DNA from: Ewingella sp. CoE-038-23
GTDB taxonomy: Bacteria > Pseudomonadota > Gammaproteobacteria > Enterobacterales > Enterobacteriaceae
DNA length: 64,000 nucleotides
NCBI RefSeq assembly: GCF_040419245.1
Contig: NZ_JAZHOH010000001.1
Span: forward strand, 2,356,001-2,420,000
Direction: 5' to 3'
Part shown: one piece after another, positions 23,237-33,511 of the stretch
Layout of the letters: every line of letters starts with the position of its first letter
Position numbering within the stretch: position 1 is the first letter of the stretch
The notes under the pieces: model-generated
Told to the model about the DNA's origin: nothing
The model's database searches: none
The model's input: only the letters and a program-made list of their open reading frames with translations
Position numbers and translations under genes: made by a program

Positions 23237-24745
23237 GTGTCGCAAAAATCTCAAAACCGTAATGCGGAAATCATCAAAGCCTTTATTGCCGGAAATACCA
23301 ATAAAGCCGAGCTGGCGCGCTATTTTGGTGTTTCACCTTCGACGATTCGCCGCGTCCTGTCTGGCGTAATGATGGTACTCGTTGCGGCGACAGTTGCAGA
23401 GCCTGCAAGGGCCGGGTTAACCGGACTAGAGCTTGATGCCGCTAACCAGTTTATTTCGGAACATAATGATATGCCGCAGTACATGCGGAGTGCCATCCTC
23501 GGTGGTGACAGCTTGGCAACCGTGAACCAACAGCTGTTTGGCGCAAGTTATAATGTTCAGCAAACCAATCAACTGGTCCGTTTTGACGATCCTCACGAAA
23601 TTAAGCTCTTATCCACTCCAACCTCATTCGACACGACCTCTACCCTGACACCAGTCGTTAGCACTGCCCCTTCTCAACCTGTTGCCGAACCTGATCCGCA
23701 GATTAAGATCAACACGCTAGCGATTCATGATGACCATCAGCTTATCAACAGTCTAGGGACCCAACTCGATAATGAAGATCATCAGGTTTCCAGCAATACT
23801 CGACGCATTAGTGAATTAGAATCCCAGCCCCTGCCCCATGATGGCGTCGATGGTAAGGATGGGGTTGACGGTAAGGATGGTATCGACGGCAAAGACGGCG
23901 CAACGGGTGCCACCGGCGCTCATGGACGCGACGGTGTTGATGGCAAAAATGGTATCGACGGCAAAGACGGCGCAACGGGTGCCACCGGCGCTGATGGACG
24001 CGACGGTGTTGATGGCAAAAATGGCATCGACGGCAAAGATGGGGCTGATGGCAAAGACGCTGATATGACTCAGGTTCATCAGGCAGAGAAGAATTCCGAA
24101 GTTGCCATATCATCTGCATCTGCGGCAACCTCGACTGCGGCTAATGCCCAGAAATCGGCTGAAGGCATTGCGAAGCAGCAGGCCATTATCTCAGGCGATC
24201 GCTACCAATCCATGCTACATGCCAGAGCGCATTCGGAAATGACTGCCGAAGTCACGGCTGAGGAAAAGCAGACCCAGCAACAAATTCAAGCGACCGAGGC
24301 GAAGACTCAGCAAGCTGCCCAACAGCAGCAGCGCCGAGCCAACTACTACGACCAGCAGATCAACGCGCTGAACAGTCAGGCGGAGCAGAATCACGCAGAA
24401 GTCTTGTCAGAATCCCACGCGCGCGCGGCGGGCGATCAGCAGACGTTGCAGCAGTCGCAAAACTACACCAATCAGAAATTCTCCGACCTTAAATCCCAAG
24501 TGGACGATAATAAGAAGCAGGCGAATGCCGGCATTGCTGGCGTCGCGGCGATGGCGAACATCCCGCAGGTGTCGCAAAACGCCACCTTCTCGGTGGGTGC
24601 CGGTGCGGGTGAATATGCATCAGAGGCGGGAATTGCCGTAGGCTTCTCGGCTCGCATCAACCATAGCTGGGTGACGAAAGCCACTATCGCCGGGACCACC
24701 TCCAATGACCCGGTGATTGGCGCAGGTTTCTCCGCCGAGTGGTAA
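23237..24745 (+). CDS. trimeric autotransporter with N-terminal HTH, collagen-like repeats and YadA anchor
   Basis: I prefer GTG 23237, which follows AGGGAG, over an upstream ATG at 23174 without a ribosome binding site; the product has 502 residues. Residues about 5-36 form a helix-turn-helix (NAEIIKAFIAGNTNKAELAR then YFGVSPSTIRRVLSG) that runs straight into a hydrophobic export signal (MMVLVAATVAEPARA). A passenger follows, then collagen-like G-X-Y repeats (about 203-275, DGVDGKDG and GATGATGADG), a coiled-coil stalk rich in alanine and glutamine, and a YadA-type membrane anchor in the last 75 or so residues (NAGIAGVAAMANIPQ ... VIGAGFSAEW). The anchor forms a trimeric pore in the outer membrane. 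The HTH before a signal sequence is very unusual. Confidence 0.82.
   Translation: MSQKSQNRNAEIIKAFIAGNTNKAELARYFGVSPSTIRRVLSGVMMVLVAATVAEPARAGLTGLELDAANQFISEHNDMPQYMRSAILGGDSLATVNQQLFGASYNVQQTNQLVRFDDPHEIKLLSTPTSFDTTSTLTPVVSTAPSQPVAEPDPQIKINTLAIHDDHQLINSLGTQLDNEDHQVSSNTRRISELESQPLPHDGVDGKDGVDGKDGIDGKDGATGATGAHGRDGVDGKNGIDGKDGATGATGADGRDGVDGKNGIDGKDGADGKDADMTQVHQAEKNSEVAISSASAATSTAANAQKSAEGIAKQQAIISGDRYQSMLHARAHSEMTAEVTAEEKQTQQQIQATEAKTQQAAQQQQRRANYYDQQINALNSQAEQNHAEVLSESHARAAGDQQTLQQSQNYTNQKFSDLKSQVDDNKKQANAGIAGVAAMANIPQVSQNATFSVGAGAGEYASEAGIAVGFSARINHSWVTKATIAGTTSNDPVIGAGFSAEW
23879..24058 (+). repeat. 72-bp tandem repeat coding for collagen-like sequence
   Basis: Units at 23879-23950 and 23951-24022 are nearly identical, differing at only a few bases including CAT/GAT for His/Asp, and a partial third unit follows. 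Each codes for 24 residues of G-X-Y triplets (GIDGKDGATGATGAHG then RDGVDGKN). The unit length keeps the frame, so copy number could vary without inactivating the protein. Confidence 0.85.
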
Positions 24746-24805
24746 GAGTGATTCAACGGGCGGGGTTAAAGCCTCTCCGCGATTAAGCAGTAGAAAAGAG
24801 AAATA

Positions 24806-25171
24806 ATGATGATGAAAGCGATGAGTTTAGTTTTAGTGGCGATGGCGGCGGCGGGTTGCAGCTCCTCGGCATCGCGCATGGCGGATTGTCAGGCGCAGGG
24901 CATCTCGAAAGACGCCTGTTATGTTGCCGCGCAGTATGCGCAGGCCACGCCGAAATACAAAAAAGTTACCGCGCGAATCGACGGGATCGACATCAAAATC
25001 TATCCCGCCGACAAGCAGGGTTACATTGAATCCACGGCGGCGGCGCTGGTTGAAGAAAACGCCGATGCTCAGGTCTATCAGAAAGGCATTTTTACCGCCA
25101 TCTGGTACAAAAGAACGCACCAAGTGGCGCTGCTGCGCGACGGCAAGTTTGTGGCGAAAACCAAGATTTGA
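24806..25171 (+). CDS. small lipoprotein next to the autotransporter
   Basis: A 121-residue protein with a lipobox ending AAAGC at Cys18 and serine at +2, indicating an outer-membrane lipoprotein. The mature part has two cysteines (ADCQAQ and DACYVAAQ) and a small domain (KVTARIDGIDIKIYPADKQG, then HQVALLRDGKFV). I do not recognise the family. It follows the autotransporter by 60 bp on the same strand, as accessory lipoproteins do in some trimeric autotransporter loci, so a role in assembly or stability of the adhesin is possible but not shown. Confidence 0.65.
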   Translation: MMMKAMSLVLVAMAAAGCSSSASRMADCQAQGISKDACYVAAQYAQATPKYKKVTARIDGIDIKIYPADKQGYIESTAAALVEENADAQVYQKGIFTAIWYKRTHQVALLRDGKFVAKTKI

Positions 25172-25192
25172 CCACCCGCTAGCGCGGCGGGC

Positions 25193-26647
<1,455 letters not shown>

Positions 26648-28099
26648 TCAAATATTTTTCAGTGGCGTCAGCGGGTTATTTTCTGGCTGAGTTGTTTCAC
26701 TTTTTGGCTGCTCGACGGGGATATCTTCGAAGCCGAGCAGCAAGGTGGTGATAAAGGAGATCACCACCGCCAGCACCATCACGGCGAACACCCAGACGAT
26801 GCTCATCGGGTTGCTTGGATCGAAGAATTGCACACTGGTGAACAGCCCCGGCGAGGCCATGGAGTGGCTGGCAAGGCCGCCAATCCCGGCGATACCGCCA
26901 CAGATAAAGCCGCTAATCAGGCAGGCAATCAGCGGGCGTTTTAGGCGCAGCGCCACGCCATACAGCGCCGGTTCAGAAATCCCCGCAACAATCGCCGAGG
27001 CCGCTGCCGCCAGCGCGGTTTGGCGCAATTCCGGATTTTTAGTGCGCCACGCCACCGCCAGCGAAGAGCCGCCGAGCGACAGGTTGGCACCGATTTCCGA
27101 AGGCATCACCATCGCCTCTTTGCCGGTTTCGGCAATGGTTTGAATAATGGTCGGAGTGAAGACGCGGTGCATGCCGGTCATCACCAGCAGTGGCCAGATA
27201 GCCCCCATAATGGCGACGGAGAGCCAGCCGAGATAGCTGTGCACGGTGTAAACCAGCGCGGAAATGCCGCTGCCGATCCAGATACCCAGCGGGCCAATCA
27301 GCATGATGGCGATCGGTGCGGCGATCAGCACAATCAGCATTGGCTTGAGGAAGTTTTTAGTCACCGCAGGGGTGATTTTGTCCACCCAGCGCTCAATGTA
27401 AGAGAGCAGCCAGGTCATGCACAGCGCGGGGATCACGGTGTAGGTGTATTTCACCGCCGTCACCGAGAAGCCGATAAACTCCACCGGCTGGCCCTGCGCG
27501 GCTTTCGCCATCAGGTCGATAAAGTTCGGGTGAACCAGCACCCCGGCGATAGCAATCGCCAGCGACATATTGGTTTTAAATTTGATTGCCGCCGAGGCCG
27601 CCACCATCACCGGCAGGAAGAAGAAGGCGCCGTCGCCAATCACGTTGAGGATAATCAGCGTCGACGAGCCTTTGTCGAAGACGCCGGTCATGTCTAAAAT
27701 CATCGCCAGCAGCTTGACCATCGAGCCGCCAATGATCGCCGGGATCAGCGGCGACATGGTACCTATCAGCGCGTCGAGAATGCTCGCGCCAATGCGCCTC
27801 AGCGTCAGGCGTTTTTTCTCCGGCTGCGCGGGCTGACCCGTCGCGCCCTGCGGCAAAAGTTTCACCACCTCGGCATAAGCCTGAGAAACCGTATTTCCAA
27901 TAATCACCTGACACTGCTGGTCAGTATTGACCACGCCCATCACGCCGCTGATGGCTTTCAGCCGCGCCAAATCCACGGCGGTTTCGTCCACCAGCGTGAA
28001 GCGCAGCCGGGTCATACAGTGAGTCACCGCCGCCACGTTGCCCGCGCCGCCGACGGCGTCGACAATGGATTGCGCTACTGCCGCATAATTTTTTGACAT
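26648..28099 (-). CDS. ascF: PTS beta-glucoside EIIBC component AscF
   Basis: A 483-residue phosphotransferase permease. The EIIB domain occupies residues 1-80 with the phosphorylated Cys28 in AAVTHCMTRLRF. The EIIC domain follows with many membrane helices and GGSMVKLLAMILDMTGVF, and TGMHRVFTPTIIQTIAETG. No EIIA domain is attached, so phosphate must come from a separate EIIA such as Crr, as for E. coli AscF (485 residues). It imports and phosphorylates salicin, arbutin or cellobiose-like sugars. It is the first gene of the operon with ascB and is transcribed away from ascG. Confidence 0.9.
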   Translation of the reverse strand: MSKNYAAVAQSIVDAVGGAGNVAAVTHCMTRLRFTLVDETAVDLARLKAISGVMGVVNTDQQCQVIIGNTVSQAYAEVVKLLPQGATGQPAQPEKKRLTLRRIGASILDALIGTMSPLIPAIIGGSMVKLLAMILDMTGVFDKGSSTLIILNVIGDGAFFFLPVMVAASAAIKFKTNMSLAIAIAGVLVHPNFIDLMAKAAQGQPVEFIGFSVTAVKYTYTVIPALCMTWLLSYIERWVDKITPAVTKNFLKPMLIVLIAAPIAIMLIGPLGIWIGSGISALVYTVHSYLGWLSVAIMGAIWPLLVMTGMHRVFTPTIIQTIAETGKEAMVMPSEIGANLSLGGSSLAVAWRTKNPELRQTALAAAASAIVAGISEPALYGVALRLKRPLIACLISGFICGGIAGIGGLASHSMASPGLFTSVQFFDPSNPMSIVWVFAVMVLAVVISFITTLLLGFEDIPVEQPKSETTQPENNPLTPLKNI

Positions 28100-28167
28100 G
28101 AGTGGTAATTCCCTCGTAGAGACGCATTATTTTTTTAAATTCATGGCGTTATGTACTGATGCAGGGA

Positions 28168-28214
28168 TGAAACTCAGCGTTCCGTGATGAGTTTCAAGAA
28201 ATAAGTAACCGGTT
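28168..28214. promoter_or_regulatory. candidate AscG operators between ascF and ascG
   Basis: Two symmetric elements lie in the 280-bp divergent region. TGAAACTCA (28168-28176) and TGAGTTTCA (28188-28196) are perfect inverted halves 20 bp apart centre to centre, about two helical turns. AACCGGTT (28207-28214) has the central CG symmetry typical of LacI-family operators. Which one AscG uses cannot be told by eye. Confidence 0.45.
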
Positions 28215-28379
28215 CCACATAAGAGTGTTCATATGCGAGAATGAGTTCAAGAGCTTGAAGGGCAGAATTTTTGATTTGTGATCTTGATCGGCTTGGGCAA
28301 TTCGTGGCGCACAAGCCATGCCTAAGGGCGTGGGCTGCGTGTAGAATGACAATAATTTTCAAGGATTCAGGAACACCCG

Positions 28380-29399
28380 ATGTCTACGATGAAAGAAGTG
28401 GCGATGAAGGCAGGTGTCTCAAAGGCCACCGTGTCACGGCTGTTGTCAGGGAAAGGGTATGTCAGCGAGGCCACCAAGGTCGCGGTCTATCAGGCGATTG
28501 AAGAGGCGGGATATCGGCCTAATTTGCTGGCCCGCAATCTTGCAACCAGCAAGTCCCAGTGCATTGGCTTGGTTATCACCAACACGCTGTATAACGGCAG
28601 CTACTTCAACGAATTGCTGTCTCAGGCGGCCAAAAAGCTCGAGGACAACGGGCGGCAGCTGATTCTGGTCGACGGTAAACACAGCGCCGAGGAGGAGCAG
28701 CAGGCGATTCAGTTCCTGCTCGATTTGCGCTGCGACGCGGTGATTGTCTACCCGCGCTTCCTGACCGTGGATGCCATGGACGCCATCATCAGCCAGCACA
28801 AGCAGCCGATCATGGTGGTGAACAGAAAGCTGCGCAGCCACCAGAGCCACTGCATCTTCTGCGACCACAAAGGCTCGAGTTTTCAGGCTACCCGGCATCT
28901 GCTGGCCCAAGGACATCGCGATATCGCCTTTATCACCGGCTCCCTCGACTCCCCGACCGCCATTGAGCGCCTGTCGGGTTATAAAGCAGCGCTAGAGGCA
29001 CAGGGTTTGCCTATTCGCCAAGAGCTGATTGTTAAAGGGAAATGGACCCCGGCCAGCGGCGCGGCGGCGATAGAATCCCTGCTGGCGGCCAATACGCCCT
29101 TTAGCGCGATTCTGGCCAGTAACGATGATATGGCGATTGGCGCGATGAAAGCCCTGCACGCCGCCAAACTCAGCGTGCCGGAAAACGTCTCGCTGATGGG
29201 CTTCGACAACATCCCCACCGCCCCCTTCTTGCAGCCCGCGCTGTCGAGCATTAAAGACCCGGTCAGCGGCATGGTGAACGAAGTAATTAATCGCCTGATC
29301 GCCATGCTCGACGGCGGCTATCTGTCGCAAAACAATGCCTTTTCCTCAGAACTGATCCTCAGAGACTCCGTCGCCCCCGGCCCCTATTTCGGGCAATAA
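28380..29399 (+). CDS. ascG: LacI-family repressor AscG
   Basis: A 339-residue LacI-type regulator closely resembling E. coli AscG (336 residues): MSTMKEVAMKAGVSKATVSR for the helix-turn-helix, GYRPNLLARNL for the hinge, and LVDGKHSAEEEQQAIQFLLD, LDSPTAIERLSGYKAAL and ASNDDMAIGAMKALH in the sugar-binding domain. It is divergent from ascFB, which it presumably represses until a beta-glucoside signal is present. A hairpin terminator follows directly. Confidence 0.92.
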   Translation: MSTMKEVAMKAGVSKATVSRLLSGKGYVSEATKVAVYQAIEEAGYRPNLLARNLATSKSQCIGLVITNTLYNGSYFNELLSQAAKKLEDNGRQLILVDGKHSAEEEQQAIQFLLDLRCDAVIVYPRFLTVDAMDAIISQHKQPIMVVNRKLRSHQSHCIFCDHKGSSFQATRHLLAQGHRDIAFITGSLDSPTAIERLSGYKAALEAQGLPIRQELIVKGKWTPASGAAAIESLLAANTPFSAILASNDDMAIGAMKALHAAKLSVPENVSLMGFDNIPTAPFLQPALSSIKDPVSGMVNEVINRLIAMLDGGYLSQNNAFSSELILRDSVAPGPYFGQ

Positions 29400-29400
29400 A

Positions 29401-29436
29401 AAATCCGCGACAAGCGCGGATTATTTTATTTTTTAT
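29401..29436 (+). terminator. bidirectional terminator between ascG and gdhA
   Basis: ATCCGCG (29403-29409) pairs with CGCGGAT (29415-29421) over a 5-base loop. T-rich sequence follows on the plus strand and an A run precedes it, so the hairpin serves both the ascG transcript and the convergent gdhA transcript. A second small stem (TTCGTG/CACGAA) lies further towards gdhA. Confidence 0.8.
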
Positions 29437-29492
29437 GCTCCGAGGCATCTCCTAAATCATTCGTGTTGCAGGCACGAAGGATGACGAGGACG

Positions 29493-30836
29493 CTATAAAA
29501 CACCCTGAGCTATCATCGCATCTGCGACTTTCACAAACCCGGCAATATTCGCGCCGTGCACATAGTGAGTCTGCTTACCCTCGCCGCCGTGCTCGACGCA
29601 GGCTTCGTGGATATCACGCATGATGTGCTGCAAGCGGGCGTCCACCTTCTCGGCATTCCAGCTCATCCGCGCTGCATTCTGCGCCATCTCCAAGCCTGAA
29701 GTTGCCACGCCACCGGCGTTGGCCGCCTTACCCGGCGCGAACAGCACGCCTGCCGCGAGGAAGGCGTCGGTAGCCTGAATGGTGGTGGGCATGTTGGCCC
29801 CTTCCGCCACGGCTTTCACCCCGTTAGCGATCAGCCGATGCGCCGCGTCGATGTCCAACTCGTTTTGCGTGGCGCAAGGCAGCGCGATATCCACCGGCAC
29901 GTTCCACGGCTGCTGGTCGGCCAAAAAGTCCAGACCGCGCTCGCGGGCGTACTCTTCGACACGGCCATAGCGGGAGTTTTTAATCTCCGCCAGGTGCGCC
30001 AGTTTGTCCGGCGTAAAGCCCGCTTCGTCCACCACCGTGCCACCCGAGTCGGAGGCGGTGATCACCCGCGCCCCCAGCTCCATGGCTTTTTCAATGGCGT
30101 ACTGCGCCACGTTGCCGGCACCGGAAACCGCCACTTTGCTGTCAGCAAAGCCCAAACCGTGGCGTTTTAACATCGCCTCGGTGAAGTAAACCAGCCCGTA
30201 GCCCGTGGCTTCAGGGCGGATCAGGCTGCCGCCGAATGACAACCCTTTGCCGGTAAACACGCAGGCAGTATTGTTGGAAAGCTTCTTCATCATGCCGGAC
30301 ATAAAGGCCACTTCGCGCCCGCCCACGCCAATATCCCCAGCCGGAACGTCAGTATCCGGCCCCAGATGGCGATACAGCTCGGTCATCAGTGCCTGGCAGA
30401 AACGCATGACTTCAGTTTTGCTTTTGCCTTTCGGATTGAAGTCAGAGCCGCCCTTGCCGCCGCCCATCGGCAGCGTGGTCAGGGCATTTTTGAAGGTTTG
30501 CTCGAAGCCGAGGAATTTCAAAATCGACAAATTCACCGACGGGTGGAAGCGCATCCCACCCTTGTAAGGACCAATCGCCGAGTTGAACTGCACGCGCCAC
30601 GCGCGGTTAACCTGCACTGTGCCGCTGTCGTCAATCCAGGCCACGCGAAACTGGATCACTCTTTCGGGTTCAACCAGGCGTTCGAGCAGGCTTTGCTCGA
30701 GATAATGAGGATTTTGTTGCAGAAAGGGCCACAGCGAGGTGAAGACTTCGCGCACGGCTTGTAGGTACTCAGGTTGGTGGGCATCGCGTTGTTGTAACTG
30801 TTCTAAAAATGACTCCAGAGAAGTTAAACCATTCAT
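29493..30836 (-). CDS. gdhA: NADP-specific glutamate dehydrogenase
   Basis: The 447-residue product has the same length as E. coli GdhA. It carries PYKGGMRFHPSVNLSILKFL, the catalytic-site block LPMGGGKGGSDFNPKGKS, DVPAGDIGVGGREVAFMSGM, and a Rossmann domain (VSGAGNVAQYAIEKAMELGA). The enzyme makes glutamate from 2-oxoglutarate and ammonium in the cytoplasm. It is a single-gene unit; about 400 bp of noncoding DNA lies upstream. An ammonium-assimilation gene here and the arginine catabolic ast operon downstream are both nitrogen functions but are not linked transcriptionally. Confidence 0.96.
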   Translation of the reverse strand: MNGLTSLESFLEQLQQRDAHQPEYLQAVREVFTSLWPFLQQNPHYLEQSLLERLVEPERVIQFRVAWIDDSGTVQVNRAWRVQFNSAIGPYKGGMRFHPSVNLSILKFLGFEQTFKNALTTLPMGGGKGGSDFNPKGKSKTEVMRFCQALMTELYRHLGPDTDVPAGDIGVGGREVAFMSGMMKKLSNNTACVFTGKGLSFGGSLIRPEATGYGLVYFTEAMLKRHGLGFADSKVAVSGAGNVAQYAIEKAMELGARVITASDSGGTVVDEAGFTPDKLAHLAEIKNSRYGRVEEYARERGLDFLADQQPWNVPVDIALPCATQNELDIDAAHRLIANGVKAVAEGANMPTTIQATDAFLAAGVLFAPGKAANAGGVATSGLEMAQNAARMSWNAEKVDARLQHIMRDIHEACVEHGGEGKQTHYVHGANIAGFVKVADAMIAQGVL

Positions 30837-31133
30837 CAGTAATTCCTTTTTTTCTAAAAACTCCCCCCGGTAATTTTTTGTTCAAGCTTATTATGAAAAC
30901 CGCCGGGGCCGATGTTGTGCCACCCGAATATAACATTGGTTCATATTCAGACTTCAAGGCGGATGGGCAAAAAGAGTGCAAATTTCCCCTAAAGTTTTCC
31001 CACCAATGGCCGATAACTCCCAGTTGTCACTTCGATTGAACATTAAAAATTTTGCTTAAGTCCGATCTTTTTACTGTATCTGCTTGAAAATAGGCTAGTT
31101 ACTGCCAACACAAGGCGAACTAGGAATATTCTT

Positions 31134-31202
31134 ATGATACCGTCTACCCCACACATCACAGCAAAAATGCGTCGGGACAGACGCAACTTACAGCCGGCCT
31201 AG
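31134..31202 (+). CDS. possible 22-codon upstream ORF before the GGDEF-EAL gene
   Basis: ATG 31134 follows AGGA with 8-base spacing and opens a 22-codon frame ending TAG 31200-31202. The peptide starts MIPSTPHITAKMRRDRRN and is basic. Its coding sequence contains a hairpin (TGCGTC pairing with GACGCA, loop GGGACA). It ends 48 bp before the start of the c-di-GMP gene, so it may act as a leader peptide or simply be chance. The remainder of 30837-31250 holds no gene; it must contain the gdhA promoter and that of the GGDEF-EAL gene. Confidence 0.35.
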   Translation: MIPSTPHITAKMRRDRRNLQPA

Positions 31203-31250
31203 CGTTTGGGAGGAACCTAAACCTTAGCGGCACGCTATCAGGCAAAAAAG

Positions 31251-33347
31251 ATGAACGAAGATTCTGATGTAATGTATCGGTTGCTGGTTCAAAGCGTTGA
31301 AGACTATGCCATTTATATGCTGACCCCCGAGGGTATCGTCGCTAATTGGAATGCCGGTGCGCAACGCGCCAAAGGCTATTCCCGCGACGAAATTGTCGGC
31401 AAACACTTCTCTTGTTTCTATATCTCTGAAGACCGCGACAGCGGCTGGCCCGCTCACGGGCTGGAAACCGCGCGCCGCACCGGCCGCTATGAGTCCGAAG
31501 GCTGGCGGCAGCGCAAGGATGGCTCGCGATTTTGGGCCCACGTCATCATTGAGGCGGTGCGTGACGCCGGCACCTTGCTGGGCTTTGCCAAAGTGACCCG
31601 CGACGTCAGCGAGCGCCGCCTCTACGAGCAGGAATTACTGGCGGCGAAAGAGATTGCCGAAGCCAGCAATGAGAAAATGACCGCCCTGTCGCAGTTCCTC
31701 GACACGGTGATCGCCAATATCCCCTCTTCGGTTATTGTCGAAAATGCCGTCTCGCGGGAGATCTTGCTGGTCAACCGTCAGGCCGAATTGCTGCTGGGCA
31801 AGACACGCGAACAGCTGATTGGCAATCGCCCGCAGGATTGCCTGAATCGCGGGATCAGCGATTATCTGAATAAACAGTCGGATGAGTGCCTGCGCTCCGA
31901 AGGCCTGCACAAAAGCGAGCAACAGCTGGCGACGCCGATTGGCGAACGCACGCTGCAAACCACCGCCTCGATGATCAACGGCAGCGATTCACACACCAGC
32001 TATGTGTTGATGATTGCCGATGACGTCACCGATCAGCACGCGGCCAACGCCCGTATTCACCATATGGCGCACCACGACAATCTCACCAGCCTGCCTAACC
32101 GCGTGCTGTTCAGCCAGCGCCTGAATGAAGCCTTGCAGCTGTCGAAAATCACCCATCGCCTGACCGCCACGCTCTGTCTGGACTTGGACAACTTTAAGAA
32201 TGTGAATGACGCCCTCGGCCACCAGATTGGTGACGAATTGCTGCGCGGCATCGCCAAACGCCTGCGCTTTGTGCTGCGGGAAAGGGACACGCTGGCGCGC
32301 GTCGGCGGCGATGAGTTCGCCATCGTGCTGCCGAGCCTGCCTTATATCGACAAGGCCTACCAGATTGCCCAGCGGCTGATTGAAGCCGTGAAGCCGCCCA
32401 TCACCATTGAAGGCCACTCACTGACCGTCGGCCTGAGCGTGGGTATCGCCATCGCTGAAAACAGCGACGACACCCCGGAGCACCTGCTGCGCTGCGCCGA
32501 TATGGCGCTGTACGAAGCCAAGCGCAACGGCCGCAATCGCTATGAAATGTTCCGCGAAGAGATGGACGAGGCCGCGCGCAAACGCCGCGATATTGAGCTG
32601 GATCTGCGCGACGCCATCACCAGCAAACAGCTGAAACTTTATTATCAGCCGATCACCGACAGCGCCCACGACGCGGTGATTGGCTATGAGGCCCTGATGC
32701 GCTGGAATCACCCGATTAACGGGCTGATCATGCCGATGGACTTCATTCCGATCGCCGAAGAGACCGGGCTGATTCACAGCATTGGCGCCTATGCGCTGCA
32801 CGAAGCCTGTCACGAAGCGGCCAGCTGGGTCGGCAATCAGACCATCGCCGTTAACCTCTCGCCGGTTCAGTTTAAAAACAGCTCGCTGATTTCAGTGATT
32901 GAGTCGGCGCTGAGTGAGTCCGGGCTGGCGCCGAATCGGCTGGAAGTCGAAATCACCGAATCGGTGCTGCTCGACAATAACAACGCCAACGTGGCGACGC
33001 TGGCGCGCCTGAAGGAGCTGGGCGTGCGCATTGCGCTGGATGATTTCGGCACCGGTTATTCGTCGCTGAGCTACCTGCGCTCGTTCCCTTTCGACAAAAT
33101 CAAAATCGACAAGTCGTTTATCAACGATATGCAGGACAGCCGCGAAGCGCTGGCGATCATCCGCGCTATTACGGGCATGAGCCGCAGTCTGGATATCCAA
33201 ACCACCGCCGAAGGGGTGGAGACGCCGGAGCAGTTCCGCCGCCTGAAAGAAGAGGGTTGCTCGCTGTTTCAGGGCTACTACTTTGGTCGCCCTCAGCCGT
33301 CTGAGTCGCGTTTGACCGGTTTCACCCCCGCCGCCGCCCCGCTGTAA
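31251..33347 (+). CDS. PAS-PAS-GGDEF-EAL cyclic-di-GMP turnover protein
   Basis: The 698-residue protein has no membrane helices. Two PAS domains lie at about residues 8-120 ([20 protein letters not shown]) and 150-260. The GGDEF domain follows, with an intact GGDEF at 352-356 and a product-inhibition site RERD five residues before it. The EAL domain has an intact EAL near 480 (GYEALMRW), and the loop DDFGTGYSS and EGVET. All catalytic signatures appear present, so it could make and break c-di-GMP; the PAS domains suggest control by redox, oxygen or a ligand. It stands alone between gdhA and fhuF. I cannot name an E. coli orthologue; PdeR has a similar but shorter layout. Confidence 0.9.
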   Translation: MNEDSDVMYRLLVQSVEDYAIYMLTPEGIVANWNAGAQRAKGYSRDEIVGKHFSCFYISEDRDSGWPAHGLETARRTGRYESEGWRQRKDGSRFWAHVIIEAVRDAGTLLGFAKVTRDVSERRLYEQELLAAKEIAEASNEKMTALSQFLDTVIANIPSSVIVENAVSREILLVNRQAELLLGKTREQLIGNRPQDCLNRGISDYLNKQSDECLRSEGLHKSEQQLATPIGERTLQTTASMINGSDSHTSYVLMIADDVTDQHAANARIHHMAHHDNLTSLPNRVLFSQRLNEALQLSKITHRLTATLCLDLDNFKNVNDALGHQIGDELLRGIAKRLRFVLRERDTLARVGGDEFAIVLPSLPYIDKAYQIAQRLIEAVKPPITIEGHSLTVGLSVGIAIAENSDDTPEHLLRCADMALYEAKRNGRNRYEMFREEMDEAARKRRDIELDLRDAITSKQLKLYYQPITDSAHDAVIGYEALMRWNHPINGLIMPMDFIPIAEETGLIHSIGAYALHEACHEAASWVGNQTIAVNLSPVQFKNSSLISVIESALSESGLAPNRLEVEITESVLLDNNNANVATLARLKELGVRIALDDFGTGYSSLSYLRSFPFDKIKIDKSFINDMQDSREALAIIRAITGMSRSLDIQTTAEGVETPEQFRRLKEEGCSLFQGYYFGRPQPSESRLTGFTPAAAPL

Positions 33348-33430
33348 CTGCTGAAAAATCAATGCTGACCGGGCGTGTTTCTGCGCTCGGTCACATCCCC
33401 GCTGCAAACCGCACTCAAATGCCAATACAA

Positions 33431-33451
33431 ATAGAAATCATTATTATTTCA
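33431..33451. promoter_or_regulatory. candidate Fur box upstream of the FhuF-like gene
   Basis: GAAATCATTATTATTTC, on the other strand AATAATAATGATTTC, contains ATAATGAT and matches about 12 of 19 positions of the Fur consensus. It lies about 60 bp before the start of a siderophore reductase gene, where iron repression is expected. Confidence 0.5.
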
Positions 33452-33511
33452 CTTTATTATTCGTTACCCTGTTTCTATTAGCTTGGTTTATCTATCTCTC
33501 TGACAGCGACG

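Noticed and set aside
23848..24060. Possible CRISPR-like array
   Set aside because: The repeat is coding, contiguous, without spacers, and translates to G-X-Y triplets.
23808..24128. Minus-strand and alternate-frame ORFs across the collagen-like repeats
   Set aside because: They exist only because the repeat lacks stop codons in other frames.
31155..31240. Annotating a c-di-GMP riboswitch outright
   Set aside because: Only short conserved words match; the required helices are not convincing by eye, so it is given as a lead only.
33365..33392. Stem-loop after the GGDEF-EAL gene as a terminator
   Set aside because: The stem is interrupted and no T run follows, so it does not meet the standard for a rho-independent terminator.
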